Source: Methanosarcina mazei S-6 (lineage in GTDB: Archaea > Halobacteriota > Methanosarcinia > Methanosarcinales > Methanosarcinaceae). Taken from it: a stretch of 64,000 nucleotides of DNA. This document shows, in pieces, positions 56,499 through 64,000 of the stretch. The stretch lies in assembly GCF_000970205.1 (NCBI RefSeq), contig NZ_CP009512.1, positions 62,001 through 126,000 of the forward strand, in the 5' to 3' direction. Position numbers and translations under genes: made by a program. The stretch's first letter is position 1. The number at the start of each line of letters is the position of its first letter. The notes beneath the pieces are model-generated. The model was not told the DNA's origin and did no database searches. It worked only from the letters and a program-made list of their open reading frames with translations.

Positions 56499-56596
56499 TG
56501 AAGTGCTCCTTCGAGTGAATCTTTCCTTTGGAGAAATGATAGTGATCGATAACTGTATGAGAATTATGAAAATTTGGTTATATTTTTATGTGATAT

Positions 56597-56985
56597 ATGA
56601 GTCTGTGCATGGGGTTTTTGATATTTAAAGGTATAGTTAGGGAATTATGTAATTGCTTTAATAAAGTACAGGAGCTTCAATCCTTGATAGTCTGTATAAA
56701 TCGGAAAAGCTTTTTCTCCGGGACTTTGAGGATTCGATGGAGGAAGTTCTGGGAGTCATGCCAAGATTGGATTTATGCCAAGATTGGATTTCAGGGATGA
56801 CTTTTTTCGCTAATTATTAATATTCAGGAAAAACATATTCAGGAAAAACTGGTATTTTACTTTGATGAGTTCCAGAACTTTTCCAGGGTAAACCCTGAGC
56901 TTTTTGGTCTGTTTGATGTATTCTCAGATTCATCTGAGTATCAGAAAAAGTTGCAGTATAATATAAAATTTAAACTATAGTTTTC
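56597..56985 (+). pseudogene. Decayed archaeal ATPase (DEFQ type)
   Basis: One frame reads through a TGA at 56798-56800. The first part (FNKVQELQSL, NRKSFFSG) resembles the start of Arch_ATPase proteins (F-x-NR-x-x-EL), and the second (EKLVFYFDEFQNFSRVNPEL) resembles their Walker B (DEFQ). The Walker A GRRRxGKT and about 60 intervening residues are missing, and there is a stop between the parts. Best explained as a deletion remnant. It could also be chance; the DEFQNF segment is the main support. Confidence 0.45.
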
Positions 56986-57189
56986 CATGTCATGCAAAAT
57001 ATCCATGTTTCTGAGTATTTATTCTTGTATTTATATATGAGTACATTTCGAATTAAGAACAGAGGGTCTGGAAACCTGGATAAAGAAATGATATTGAATA
57101 TTGATTGTAAAAAAATGTTATTGAATATTGATTTTTCTGATATTTTTGATAAATACTTAAATTAAATGCACGATTAAAATAAGATTGTT
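56986..57189. other. Intergenic, nothing recognised
   Basis: AT-rich, with a short direct repeat (ttattgaatattga, near 57090 and 57118). No gene seen. Confidence 0.4.
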
Positions 57190-57340
57190 GCAAACGGTGG
57201 AAGTAAAGATTGACATGTGCGGCCATATTTCTTCCCCCTCCTCTAGCCTCCTGCCAGGCACTACTTCCCAGGCGCTTAGGATGCCTTTTCAGAGGCTATA
57301 TAGCCGGTCCATTCCCCCCATTCTTTACTTCCACATTTGC
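57190..57340. ncRNA. Inverted-repeat-bounded GC-rich segment, possible structured RNA or MITE
   Basis: The left arm gcaaacggtggaagtaaaga (57190-57209) is the inverse of tctttacttccacatttgc (57322-57340), with 13 uninterrupted pairs plus an outer GCAAA/TTTGC. The 112 bp inside are clearly more GC-rich than the surroundings and include GGCTATATAGCC (57294-57305) and gccaggc/gcctgg pairings. In this AT-rich genome that composition is typical of structural RNAs, though a small non-autonomous mobile element would look the same. Strand unknown. Confidence 0.4.
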
Positions 57341-57857
57341 TTTTCCGCGTTAGCGGCCTCACCTTTTCTTCCGAGTCCTATCAGCTCATGAAGAACAGGT
57401 ACCATCATCGTTACTTGGTTTTACTTTCCAGTGGACTTTAAATTTCAAGGTACTGGAACGGGAGCTATGTGTTCAGGGAATTTTTTAATATATCTACAGT
57501 ACTGTATTCACAGTGACGAGTTTTCTAATTTGAAGCTATTCTCCGCACATAATTTATTTATTAATGAAGTTAAACGTCATCATTGTTTAAATTTCTTTCT
57601 AATGTACTGCTTTCAATCACTTCATTAAAATAACTCGGGGTTCTAACCTCAGTAATCTCACCAGTTTTTAAAAGAGGTTCATTTTTAACTCTTTGAGAAA
57701 AGCTGGAATATACTGGACGCTGAATACATGACACTGAATACATAATACTTTCACCCCGCATACCTGCAAGTTAAATAAGATGAATCCGAAACATCACAGC
57801 ATTATGGATCCACAAATAATTATATTACTGAGAAAGTGATGTAAATCGATTTTGTGA
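57341..57857. other. Intergenic, nothing firm
   Basis: Short frames on both strands lack start signals and recognisable domains. One minus-strand stretch (57570-57761) has mixed composition and could be a further gene remnant, but I cannot name it. Confidence 0.35.
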
Positions 57858-57914
57858 AATCCTTTTTAGAGATAAAAATCCTTTTTAGAGGTAACGGTCC
57901 TTTTTAGAGGCAAA
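57858..57914. repeat. 19-bp tandem repeat, three units, upstream of recQ
   Basis: aatcctttttagaggtaac-type units at 57858, 57877 and 57896. The core tcctttttagag is invariant. They end 66 bp before the recQ ATG. Confidence 0.85.
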
Positions 57915-57980
57915 GCGGCTGCGGAAACTATTTCGGAGTCTTTTCTACTAGTACGAATTCTGAAGGTTAAGGAATAAAAT

Positions 57981-60671
57981 ATGGGTGCTGATCAAGGAGT
58001 ATTGGAGGACAGTAAAAATGAACTCGAGGCCAGAGTGTTAATGTCTTCTAGAATGCATTCTGTTCTCCGCCAGTACTTCGGATATACTGCTTTCAGACCC
58101 CTTCAGGAAGAAATTATCAGAGATGTTCTGGACCGGAAAGACGTGTTTGTGCTGATGCCCACAGGAGGAGGCAAATCCATATGCTACCAGTTGCCTTCCC
58201 TGCTTCTGGACGGAGTTACTGTTGTAGTTTCTCCCCTGATTTCCCTTATGAAAGACCAGGTGGACGGGCTTGAAGCAAACGGGATTGCTGCGGCCTGCAT
58301 GAACAGCACCCAGAGCCCCAGAGAAAACCGGGATGTTAAAAACGCTTTTCTGGAAAACAGATTGAAGGTACTCTATATTGCTCCAGAGAGGCTTATGATG
58401 CCCGGGACTTTCGCTTTTCTGAAGAAAGGCAAGGTAAGTCTTTTTGCAATTGATGAGGCTCACTGTATTTCGGAATGGGGACATGACTTCCGGCCCGAGT
58501 ACAGAAAATTGAAACTCTTGAGGGACCCAAAGAACGGTTTTCCTGATGTGCCTGTTATTGCACTTACGGCTACAGCTACCGAGAGGGTCAAAAAAGATAT
58601 AGTGTCCCAGCTCGGGCTTAATATCGATCCGGAAAAAGGTCCTTACGTTGCCAGCTTTAACCGGAGCAACCTTTACTACGAGGTCAGGCCAAAGAAAGAC
58701 ACCTTTTCAGAGATAACCGACTATCTACTCAGACACAGGGGAGAAGCCGGAATTATTTACTGCCAGAGCCGGAACAATGTAGAAACCCTTACAAGAAAAC
58801 TGAACCTTGCCGGGTTCAGGGCTCTCCCCTATCATGCCGGGCTTTCGGATTCTGAGCGTTCCCGGAACCAAGAAATGTTCATAAGAGACGATGTGGACAT
58901 AATAGTGGCTACTATTGCCTTCGGGATGGGTATCAATAAGTCCAATGTCAGGTTTGTAATTCATTACGATCTTCCGAGAAACCTTGAAAGTTATTACCAG
59001 GAAACGGGGCGTGGGGGCAGGGACGGCAGCCCATGCGAGTGTATCCTTTTCTTTAGCAGAGGAGACCGCTTTAAAATAGAATACTTCATAGCTCAGAAAA
59101 CAAACGAGAAAGAAAAGGATATTTCCCTTGTACAGTTAAGGCAGATGGTAGCTTATTGCGAAGGTAATAAATGCAGGCGGCAGACTCTAATGGAATATTT
59201 CGGTGAAGAACTTTCAACACCATGCGGCAATTGCGATACCTGCCTCAGGCCTAAAAATACTTTTGATGGAACTGAAGCTGCCAGAAAACTGATTTCCTGT
59301 ATCCAGGACTTGAACCAGCGTTTTGGTACGAATTACGTTATTGATGTTCTCACGGGCTCAAAAAATAAAAAGATCAGGCAGAACCGCCATGAAAAGCTGA
59401 AATCCCACGGCAGCGGCAGGGAATTTACAAAGGAGCAATGGAGGTCGCTTGCTTCCGAAATTCTGAATACCGGGCTTCTGGAAGTCCACGGAGCTCAATA
59501 CCCTGTCCTGAAACTTAACGCTATGAGCAGGAAAATTTTGAACGGTTTGGAAAAAGTTGAACTTGTCTGTCCTGACGGTTTTATACCCGGAGCTGAAGAG
59601 AGTTTCACGCTTCCAGCACCTGCAGGCAAAATTCAGGAAAAAAGTGAGAACGATAAACAAATTCCCGCCCGGGAGGATTCAGTTGCTCCTCCTCTTAAAA
59701 TACCGAAGTCCGGAACATTTCCAAAATCTGGAACAGAGCATGACCCTATTCTTTTTGAGAGATTAAAAGCCCTCAGAAAGAAGATCGCTTTAAACAAAAA
59801 CCTCCCTCCTTATATTATATTTTCTGACACAAGCCTCAAAGAGATGGCTGCAAAGTTCCCTCTTACTTCTGATGAGTTTCATTCAATTACAGGAGTAGGA
59901 GACCATAAGCTCCGGAAATATGGGGATGAATTTCTTAAAGAGATCGGTGATTACTGTAGAGACTATGGCCTGACACCTTCAGGGAAAGTTAACCTTTCCG
60001 GAGACTGCTTTACTGATCTCGAAAAAGAGAAGGGAGATTTAAAGAGCCCATTATATGAAACATCAGTTTCAGGGCTCGAAATTGAAGCCCAGGGAAATGA
60101 TATTTCCTCTTCTGAAGCCGGTAAAGAGAAAAGTTTAGAAACTCCATTCTCCTATGCCCCTCCCAAAAAATCTTCCGAAACACGCAGATCACCAGTAAAA
60201 AGAGTAAAGTATCTGGATATGAGCATTCAGGACTGGTCTGAAACAGACTCTTCTAAACCTGATTCTCCTGATTCAAGTTTTCTTGAAATAGGTTCTTTTG
60301 AAAAGGATACTTTCGAGATTGAGAACTCTGAAATCAATTCTACTGACATGGATATTTTTGAAAATTCGTCTCTTGAAAAGACTTATGCTCTTTATGAAAA
60401 AGGTCTTGATATCGGAGAAATTGCAGAAATTGAAGGGTTAAGTATAAAAAACGTTTACAGGCAATTTGAAAAATTGGTGCTTGCCGGTAAGGTCAGAAAA
60501 ATTGAAAGGCTTGTGCCTTCTGAAAGGCAGGAGCAGGTCAAGTCATTAATGGAAGAGCTGGAAATTGAAATCGATGCCCTGATAAGGGCGAAAATGGGTG
60601 AAGGCTGCCAGGAAGAGGAACTGAATCTCATAAGAGCTCTTCTTATGTCAAAAATTCTTTATCCAATCTGA
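57981..60671 (+). CDS. recQ: RecQ-family DNA helicase with HRDC and C-terminal HTH
   Basis: 896 aa, longer than most RecQ (about 600). Order: helicase core with PTGGGKSICYQLP (motif I), AIDEAHCISEWGHDFRPEY (DEAH and aromatic loop) and QETGRGGRDGSPCECI (motif VI); zinc domain with C-x-x-x-C...CGNCDTC near 400-420; RQC-like region; HRDC domain around 590-660 (LRKKIALNKNLPPYIIFSDT); an acidic, Ser-rich linker; and a helix-turn-helix of the HTH_40 type near 795-830 (YEKGLDIGEIAEIEGLSIKN). 3'-5' helicase for recombination and stalled forks. Standalone. Confidence 0.94.
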   Translation: MGADQGVLEDSKNELEARVLMSSRMHSVLRQYFGYTAFRPLQEEIIRDVLDRKDVFVLMPTGGGKSICYQLPSLLLDGVTVVVSPLISLMKDQVDGLEANGIAAACMNSTQSPRENRDVKNAFLENRLKVLYIAPERLMMPGTFAFLKKGKVSLFAIDEAHCISEWGHDFRPEYRKLKLLRDPKNGFPDVPVIALTATATERVKKDIVSQLGLNIDPEKGPYVASFNRSNLYYEVRPKKDTFSEITDYLLRHRGEAGIIYCQSRNNVETLTRKLNLAGFRALPYHAGLSDSERSRNQEMFIRDDVDIIVATIAFGMGINKSNVRFVIHYDLPRNLESYYQETGRGGRDGSPCECILFFSRGDRFKIEYFIAQKTNEKEKDISLVQLRQMVAYCEGNKCRRQTLMEYFGEELSTPCGNCDTCLRPKNTFDGTEAARKLISCIQDLNQRFGTNYVIDVLTGSKNKKIRQNRHEKLKSHGSGREFTKEQWRSLASEILNTGLLEVHGAQYPVLKLNAMSRKILNGLEKVELVCPDGFIPGAEESFTLPAPAGKIQEKSENDKQIPAREDSVAPPLKIPKSGTFPKSGTEHDPILFERLKALRKKIALNKNLPPYIIFSDTSLKEMAAKFPLTSDEFHSITGVGDHKLRKYGDEFLKEIGDYCRDYGLTPSGKVNLSGDCFTDLEKEKGDLKSPLYETSVSGLEIEAQGNDISSSEAGKEKSLETPFSYAPPKKSSETRRSPVKRVKYLDMSIQDWSETDSSKPDSPDSSFLEIGSFEKDTFEIENSEINSTDMDIFENSSLEKTYALYEKGLDIGEIAEIEGLSIKNVYRQFEKLVLAGKVRKIERLVPSERQEQVKSLMEELEIEIDALIRAKMGEGCQEEELNLIRALLMSKILYPI

Positions 60672-60686
60672 ATTCTTTCTTCGGTT

Positions 60687-61157
60687 TTAAGAGTCCTCAA
60701 GAAGCTCTTTTCTGTAAATAATTTTGTTTCTCCTATCGTTTTTTATTGTAATTATAGCCGAATCTCCGTCTTTCAGTTCTACTCCTTCCGGCAGGGACAG
60801 TTTCATATTATTTGCAACTTCAAGAGTGACAGGGGGTTCAGGGGTAATTTCATACTCAATACCATCATGCTGAAGATATACGTTTGCGTTTTCTCCAAGC
60901 TTGATAGGGTCTCCTCCCATATGTTCTATTTTGAGGCTCTTTGAATCAAGTATTTCAACATCGAGCTGTGTGAAAGTTCCTGATTTCAGGGCTCTTTCAG
61001 TACTTCCTCCGAGGAGTACACCTCCTCCCATGAGGGCAAGAAGTCCTATGCACATCATCGCGAGGGCAATGACCACAACACGGTCTACGGCTTTCTCGTC
61101 ATATATAAATTTATTTAAAGATTTGTTTATAAACTCTTTTAAAAGTCCTGACCCCAA
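60687..61157 (-). CDS. Type IV pilin-like membrane protein
   Basis: 156 aa. A hydrophobic helix at about 26-50 (VVVIALAMMCIGLLALMGGG) follows a charged N terminus, and the outer part contains LKIEHMGGDPIKLGENANVY and then DGDSAIITIKNDRRNKIIYR. The HxGGDPI motif is characteristic of the C-terminal beta domain of archaeal type IV pilin-like proteins, but the N-terminal segment lacks the usual prepilin signal, so surface assembly is doubtful. Convergent with recQ, no pilus genes nearby. Confidence 0.65.
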   Translation of the reverse strand: MGSGLLKEFINKSLNKFIYDEKAVDRVVVIALAMMCIGLLALMGGGVLLGGSTERALKSGTFTQLDVEILDSKSLKIEHMGGDPIKLGENANVYLQHDGIEYEITPEPPVTLEVANNMKLSLPEGVELKDGDSAIITIKNDRRNKIIYRKELLEDS

Positions 61158-61452
61158 AGTAGATTCATCCCCTGAAAATTATTTGAAATCTTTATTAATT
61201 TATTAACATTGTTATGTCATTTCATGTATAAAAAAGTTTTATATGTCTCGGGAATTTTAATCTATATTTATGCAAAAAATGAATAAAATAATTTTTTGAA
61301 AGTCTTATGGGTAAATTGTAGAATGGGTAAATTGTAGAATATTTTAGCAGCAACTCTTAAAAACAACAGCAAAAGAAAAGTTTTCTCAAAAAATGTATAT
61401 GTTATTCTTTGAATAGGAGGCACAAAAATTGAAGTTATTTGGAGGTACTTTC
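61158..61452. other. Intergenic with short direct repeat
   Basis: AT-rich spacer upstream of a small ORF; tgggtaaattgtagaa is duplicated near 61309-61340. A TATA-like tgtatatgttatt lies near 61393. Confidence 0.4.
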
Positions 61453-61611
61453 ATGCCAAATGATTGTAATGAATCCTGTAGATTGCATTTCCGCTGGAAA
61501 AGAATCATAACCGTGAAACTCCAGAGCAGGGTTAACCGGGAAAAGAATCTCTACTATAAAGGCTTTTGCATCAGAGCCTTTAAAAACCCTGTTCCAGAAA
61601 AGCAGGTTTAA
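61453..61611 (+). CDS. Small basic protein (52 aa), unknown
   Basis: ATG with TTGGAGG and 8-nt spacing, starting MPNDCNESCRLHFRWKRI and ending FKNPVPEKQV. A TTG at 61429, itself preceded by AGGAGG, would add eight residues in frame. It is basic with three cysteines. The two stacked Shine-Dalgarno sequences support translation. An AAAGGCT/AGCCTTT hairpin lies in the last third of the frame (about 61558-61581). No family recognised. Confidence 0.5.
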   Translation: MPNDCNESCRLHFRWKRIITVKLQSRVNREKNLYYKGFCIRAFKNPVPEKQV

Positions 61612-61748
61612 ATAAATTTTTTGTTTTTTATTTCTGTTTTTACTCCCGGTTTTTATTTCTGCTTCTATTTCTACTTCTATTTCTACTTCTATTTGTATTT
61701 GTATTTGTTTTTACAATTTCAAAAATTCTTCAGAGAATTTTGCTTTTC
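61612..61748. repeat. Pyrimidine-rich tandem tract
   Basis: Units of ttctatttctac and related hexamers run from about 61660 to 61715, with T-rich sequence on both sides. It may serve as a transcript-ending T-run for the small ORF on the plus strand. Confidence 0.55.
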
Positions 61749-63029
61749 TCAAATTTTTTCCCACTTTTTGAGTTTCAGAATCTCTGAAAGGGTTCCACCT
61801 CTCCGAATTTCATCGAAAAGCCTCTTTTCTTCTTTGTTGACTTCTTTTGCTCTTCTTGCCAGTTCGTAGGCGCGTTCCTTAGGGACGACTACAACTCCGC
61901 TTTCGTCACCGATTATATAATCTCCTGGCTTTACAGCCTGGCTTCCACAGGTGATTTCAGCGTTGATTTCTCCAAATCCCTTTGGGTCTCCGGCATTTGG
62001 CACGGTATTGCTTGTATAAATCGGAAGCCCGAGGTTCTCCACTTCATCAATATCTCTTACAGCCCCTTCAATTACCACGCCTGCAATTCCTTTGTTCAGG
62101 CTGCTCAGGGTTGCAAGCCCTCCCCAGCATGCAATATCCTTGCTTTCATTATAGATTACTATTACATCTCCAGGTTTTGCGAGATCGATGGCTTCTACTG
62201 TCTTTGCCCAGTCCCCCGGGAAACACTGAACTGTAACCGCAGGTCCTACCATTTTCCCTCTTACCAGGGGATGGATACCTTTCATCGCTCCTTTTCTGTG
62301 CATTGCGTCCGATATATTCGAGGTAGAGACTTCCTTAAAGATCTCCCTTATCTCCTGGTCTACGGTTCCCCTGTCCCTGATATCTACAGACTCAGGAGAG
62401 TCAACACTCTTTCTTATTTTTTTTGCGGCTTCGGTTACATTGTCAGAACGGGTTATATTTCCTCCCACTATTACAATCCTGGCTCCTGCCCTGACCGCCT
62501 GAGCTGCACTTTCGGAATCAAGACCTCCGGCTACTGCAAGCTGCACACCCACTTTTTCTGAAATTTCCATTAAAATGGATACCGGGTCCTTTCCAATCAT
62601 TTGCTGGTCTATGCCTACGTGAACGTTAATATAGTCCACCCCAAGAGCTTCGAGTTCAACTGCTCTTTTTACAGGATCAGGAGCCGAGATCAGGTCTGCC
62701 ATCAGCCTGACTCCATATTTGTGGGCTGATCGGAGTGCATCAAGGATTGTGGAATCATCAGCACTACCGAGAACAATAGCCACATCTGCACCGGCTTTTG
62801 CCGCCATCTCCACCTCCATGGCTCCTGTGTCCACAGTCTTCATGTCAGCTAGAATTGTCCTGTCCGGAAAAGCTTTTCTCATGGTGCGGATTGCATTCAT
62901 GCCCTCGCTCTTGATCAGGGGGGTTCCTATTTCTATCCAGTCCGCTCCTCCTGCGACTGCTTCCTTTGCAATCTCCACTGAGCGGTCAAGTTCCAGAAGA
63001 TCAAGTGCAACCTGAATTATGGGAACGAT
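61749..63029 (-). CDS. hps: Bifunctional hexulose-6-phosphate synthase / RraA-like protein
   Basis: Residues about 1-210 are the OMPDC-type TIM barrel of hexulose-6-phosphate synthase ([29 protein letters not shown]), which in archaea runs the RuMP pathway to make ribulose-5-phosphate. The rest is an RraA/aldolase-like domain with [20 protein letters not shown] (the RD motif). The first barrel strand [12 protein letters not shown], with its catalytic Asp, is coded upstream of the only NTG start (GTG at 62978). GAGGTGAT points to an ATC at 63029 as the initiation codon, giving 426 aa. A TATA-like box stands at about 63073-63083. Confidence 0.85.
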   Translation of the reverse strand: MVPIIQVALDLLELDRSVEIAKEAVAGGADWIEIGTPLIKSEGMNAIRTMRKAFPDRTILADMKTVDTGAMEVEMAAKAGADVAIVLGSADDSTILDALRSAHKYGVRLMADLISAPDPVKRAVELEALGVDYINVHVGIDQQMIGKDPVSILMEISEKVGVQLAVAGGLDSESAAQAVRAGARIVIVGGNITRSDNVTEAAKKIRKSVDSPESVDIRDRGTVDQEIREIFKEVSTSNISDAMHRKGAMKGIHPLVRGKMVGPAVTVQCFPGDWAKTVEAIDLAKPGDVIVIYNESKDIACWGGLATLSSLNKGIAGVVIEGAVRDIDEVENLGLPIYTSNTVPNAGDPKGFGEINAEITCGSQAVKPGDYIIGDESGVVVVPKERAYELARRAKEVNKEEKRLFDEIRRGGTLSEILKLKKWEKI

Positions 63030-63420
63030 AGTATCACCTCTATCGGGAAACTGAAAAAAATGTGAAAAATTAATTTTTATATCGGTTTCCCTTCTATTTT
63101 TTAATTGAATTTGTGCACAAATATGCTTAAATATGCTTTACTCTTAATTTTTACTCGATCAAATCTACTTTACTCTTAATTTCTACTTTACTCTTAATTT
63201 TTACTCGACATTTATTATTCTTTTTGATTCTTTCTATTCTATTCATTTGCTGATGCAGATTTTTCAGTATATGAGTTCTTCATTATGTTACTTTTCATTC
63301 TGAGTTTCATTTTTCGAAATCTTTTGTTTTCGAAGTTTCATCTTTGAAATCGAAAGTCTGACGTTAAAAGGTTGACACAAAAATTTTTGATTTGGGAGAA
63401 CCATTAGTCCTGAGGATAGT
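63030..63420. other. Divergent intergenic region with repeats
   Basis: Contains the hps promoter and, near 63135-63210, three to four copies of tttactcttaatttttact-type units (about 18-30 bp spacing). The promoter of the DUF5788 gene is near its right end. No gene seen. Confidence 0.5.
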
Positions 63421-63900
63421 ATGGAAAAGAGCCTCAAACCAAAAGAGAATGAAAACTTGTCTCAAAAATATATCACGGACGCGGAACGTAAACAGTTTCT
63501 GTCTGCTCTACACTGCCGCCTCTTCTGGGTAGGACAATATATCCCGGATTATGTGGAGTTCAAGGGAAAGAGGCACCCGCTCCATAACTATGTGTGGGAA
63601 CTGATTCAGAAAGAGAAGCTTACTGAAGGCGAAAAGTCCCGGATAAACAAATGCATCGATATTATTTCAGTGAAAGAGAAAGAGAATGAAAAGAAATTGG
63701 AAGAGAAACCTCTCACAGAGGAAGAGGCAAAATCCCTGTATCATGAGACTGCAGGTTTGTTGCGCGCAATAACAGACCTTAAAGAAATTGAAAGTGGTGA
63801 ATTTAAAGAGAGCACAAGACGTTTTCAGGAAAAGTTTAATGAACAGAGAGTTAAGGATGCCAAGCTCTGGCTTGAATTCCTCAGAAATGTATCAAAGTAA
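63421..63900 (+). CDS. DUF5788 family protein
   Basis: 159 aa, all-helical and highly charged. ITDAERKQFLSALHCRLFWV, then IPDYVEFKGKRHPLHNYVWE, followed by a Lys/Glu-rich coiled-coil-like middle and the ETAGLLRAITDLKEIESGEF block. This matches a methanogen/haloarchaeal family of unknown function as I remember it. Start ATG follows a weak signal (GAGGATAGT). No cotranscribed neighbour in the window. Confidence 0.65.
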   Translation: MEKSLKPKENENLSQKYITDAERKQFLSALHCRLFWVGQYIPDYVEFKGKRHPLHNYVWELIQKEKLTEGEKSRINKCIDIISVKEKENEKKLEEKPLTEEEAKSLYHETAGLLRAITDLKEIESGEFKESTRRFQEKFNEQRVKDAKLWLEFLRNVSK

Positions 63901-64000
63901 AACCGCGCAGCACCGAGTCTAATCAGGGATTAATTGCTGCAGTATTCCATGGGAAATTTTCAGAGCAAAGATTATATCCCTGTGCACCATTTATGAAAAA
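63901..64000. other. Right edge of window
   Basis: 100 bp after the DUF5788 gene; no feature can be called before the sequence ends. Confidence 0.4.

Noticed and set aside
56798-56800. TGA in the ATPase-like frame as selenocysteine
   Set aside because: The flanking parts are decayed, with the Walker A region missing, so it is a stop in a pseudogene; Methanosarcina is not known to use selenocysteine.
57185-57391. 68-codon Ser/Pro-rich plus-strand frame
   Set aside because: It crosses the inverted-repeat segment; composition reflects that element, and no Shine-Dalgarno or homology supports it.

Overview
The window is a methanogen chromosome segment, almost certainly Methanosarcina and close to M. 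mazei. It carries the complete mcrBDCGA operon, archaeal histone-substitute MC1, archaeal DNA polymerase D large subunit, the methanogenesis markers Mmp10 and Mmp14, MptA, form III RuBisCO and an archaeal initiator tRNA. Intergenic DNA is long, AT-rich and full of short tandem repeats, as in that genus. I found no transposase, CRISPR array, rRNA or integrated element.

Layout. 1-6.3 kb: two identical initiator tRNA-Met genes, a Cys-rich microprotein, a chagasin-like lipoprotein gene interrupted by an in-frame amber codon, an Msr-type regulator, a phosphoribosyltransferase and a zinc-ribbon protein. 6.2-10.7 kb: a proteostasis cluster (HSR1-like repressor, Cdc48/VAT ATPase, two Hsp20-like proteins) behind an operator-like palindrome. 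11.8-18.4 kb: four tandem DUF1646 membrane-protein paralogs, each with its own promoter. 18.6-25 kb: RuBisCO, Sua5, a small membrane protein and polC. 25.3-33.2 kb: the Mcr island, with mmp10 divergent upstream, mcrBDCGA behind a structured leader, a strong terminator, and a probable mcmA methyltransferase convergent downstream. 33.4-38.9 kb: aroA, thyA, htpX, a lone Mrr nuclease and a DHFR-like reductase that seems to start at AUA.

39-48.2 kb: two Cys-rich membrane proteins, a 44-codon small ORF behind a hairpin, a methyltransferase, a nitrilase-family hydrolase, gatCAB and a YHS-FrhB fusion. 49-56.5 kb: mmp14, DUF2098, mptA, MC1, argB, a truncated GNAT gene next to a dispersed palindromic repeat, raSEA and guaAB. 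56.5-64 kb: an ATPase remnant, an inverted-repeat-bounded GC-rich segment, recQ, a pilin-like protein, an Hps-RraA fusion whose first beta strand lies upstream of any NTG start, and a DUF5788 protein.

How the genes fit together. Mcr catalyses the last step of methanogenesis, and two of the enzymes that methylate McrA flank its operon; the modified residues His271, Arg285, Gly465 and Cys472 can be located in this McrA. MptA (methanopterin), Mmp14 and the F420-type FrhB protein serve the same physiology. RuBisCO III and Hps-RraA belong to archaeal pentose and nucleotide metabolism. GatCAB, initiator tRNA, Sua5 and RaSEA serve translation and tRNA modification. None of the CDS accepted here ends in TAG, which makes the single in-frame TAG in the lipoprotein gene stand out as a candidate pyrrolysine or readthrough codon.
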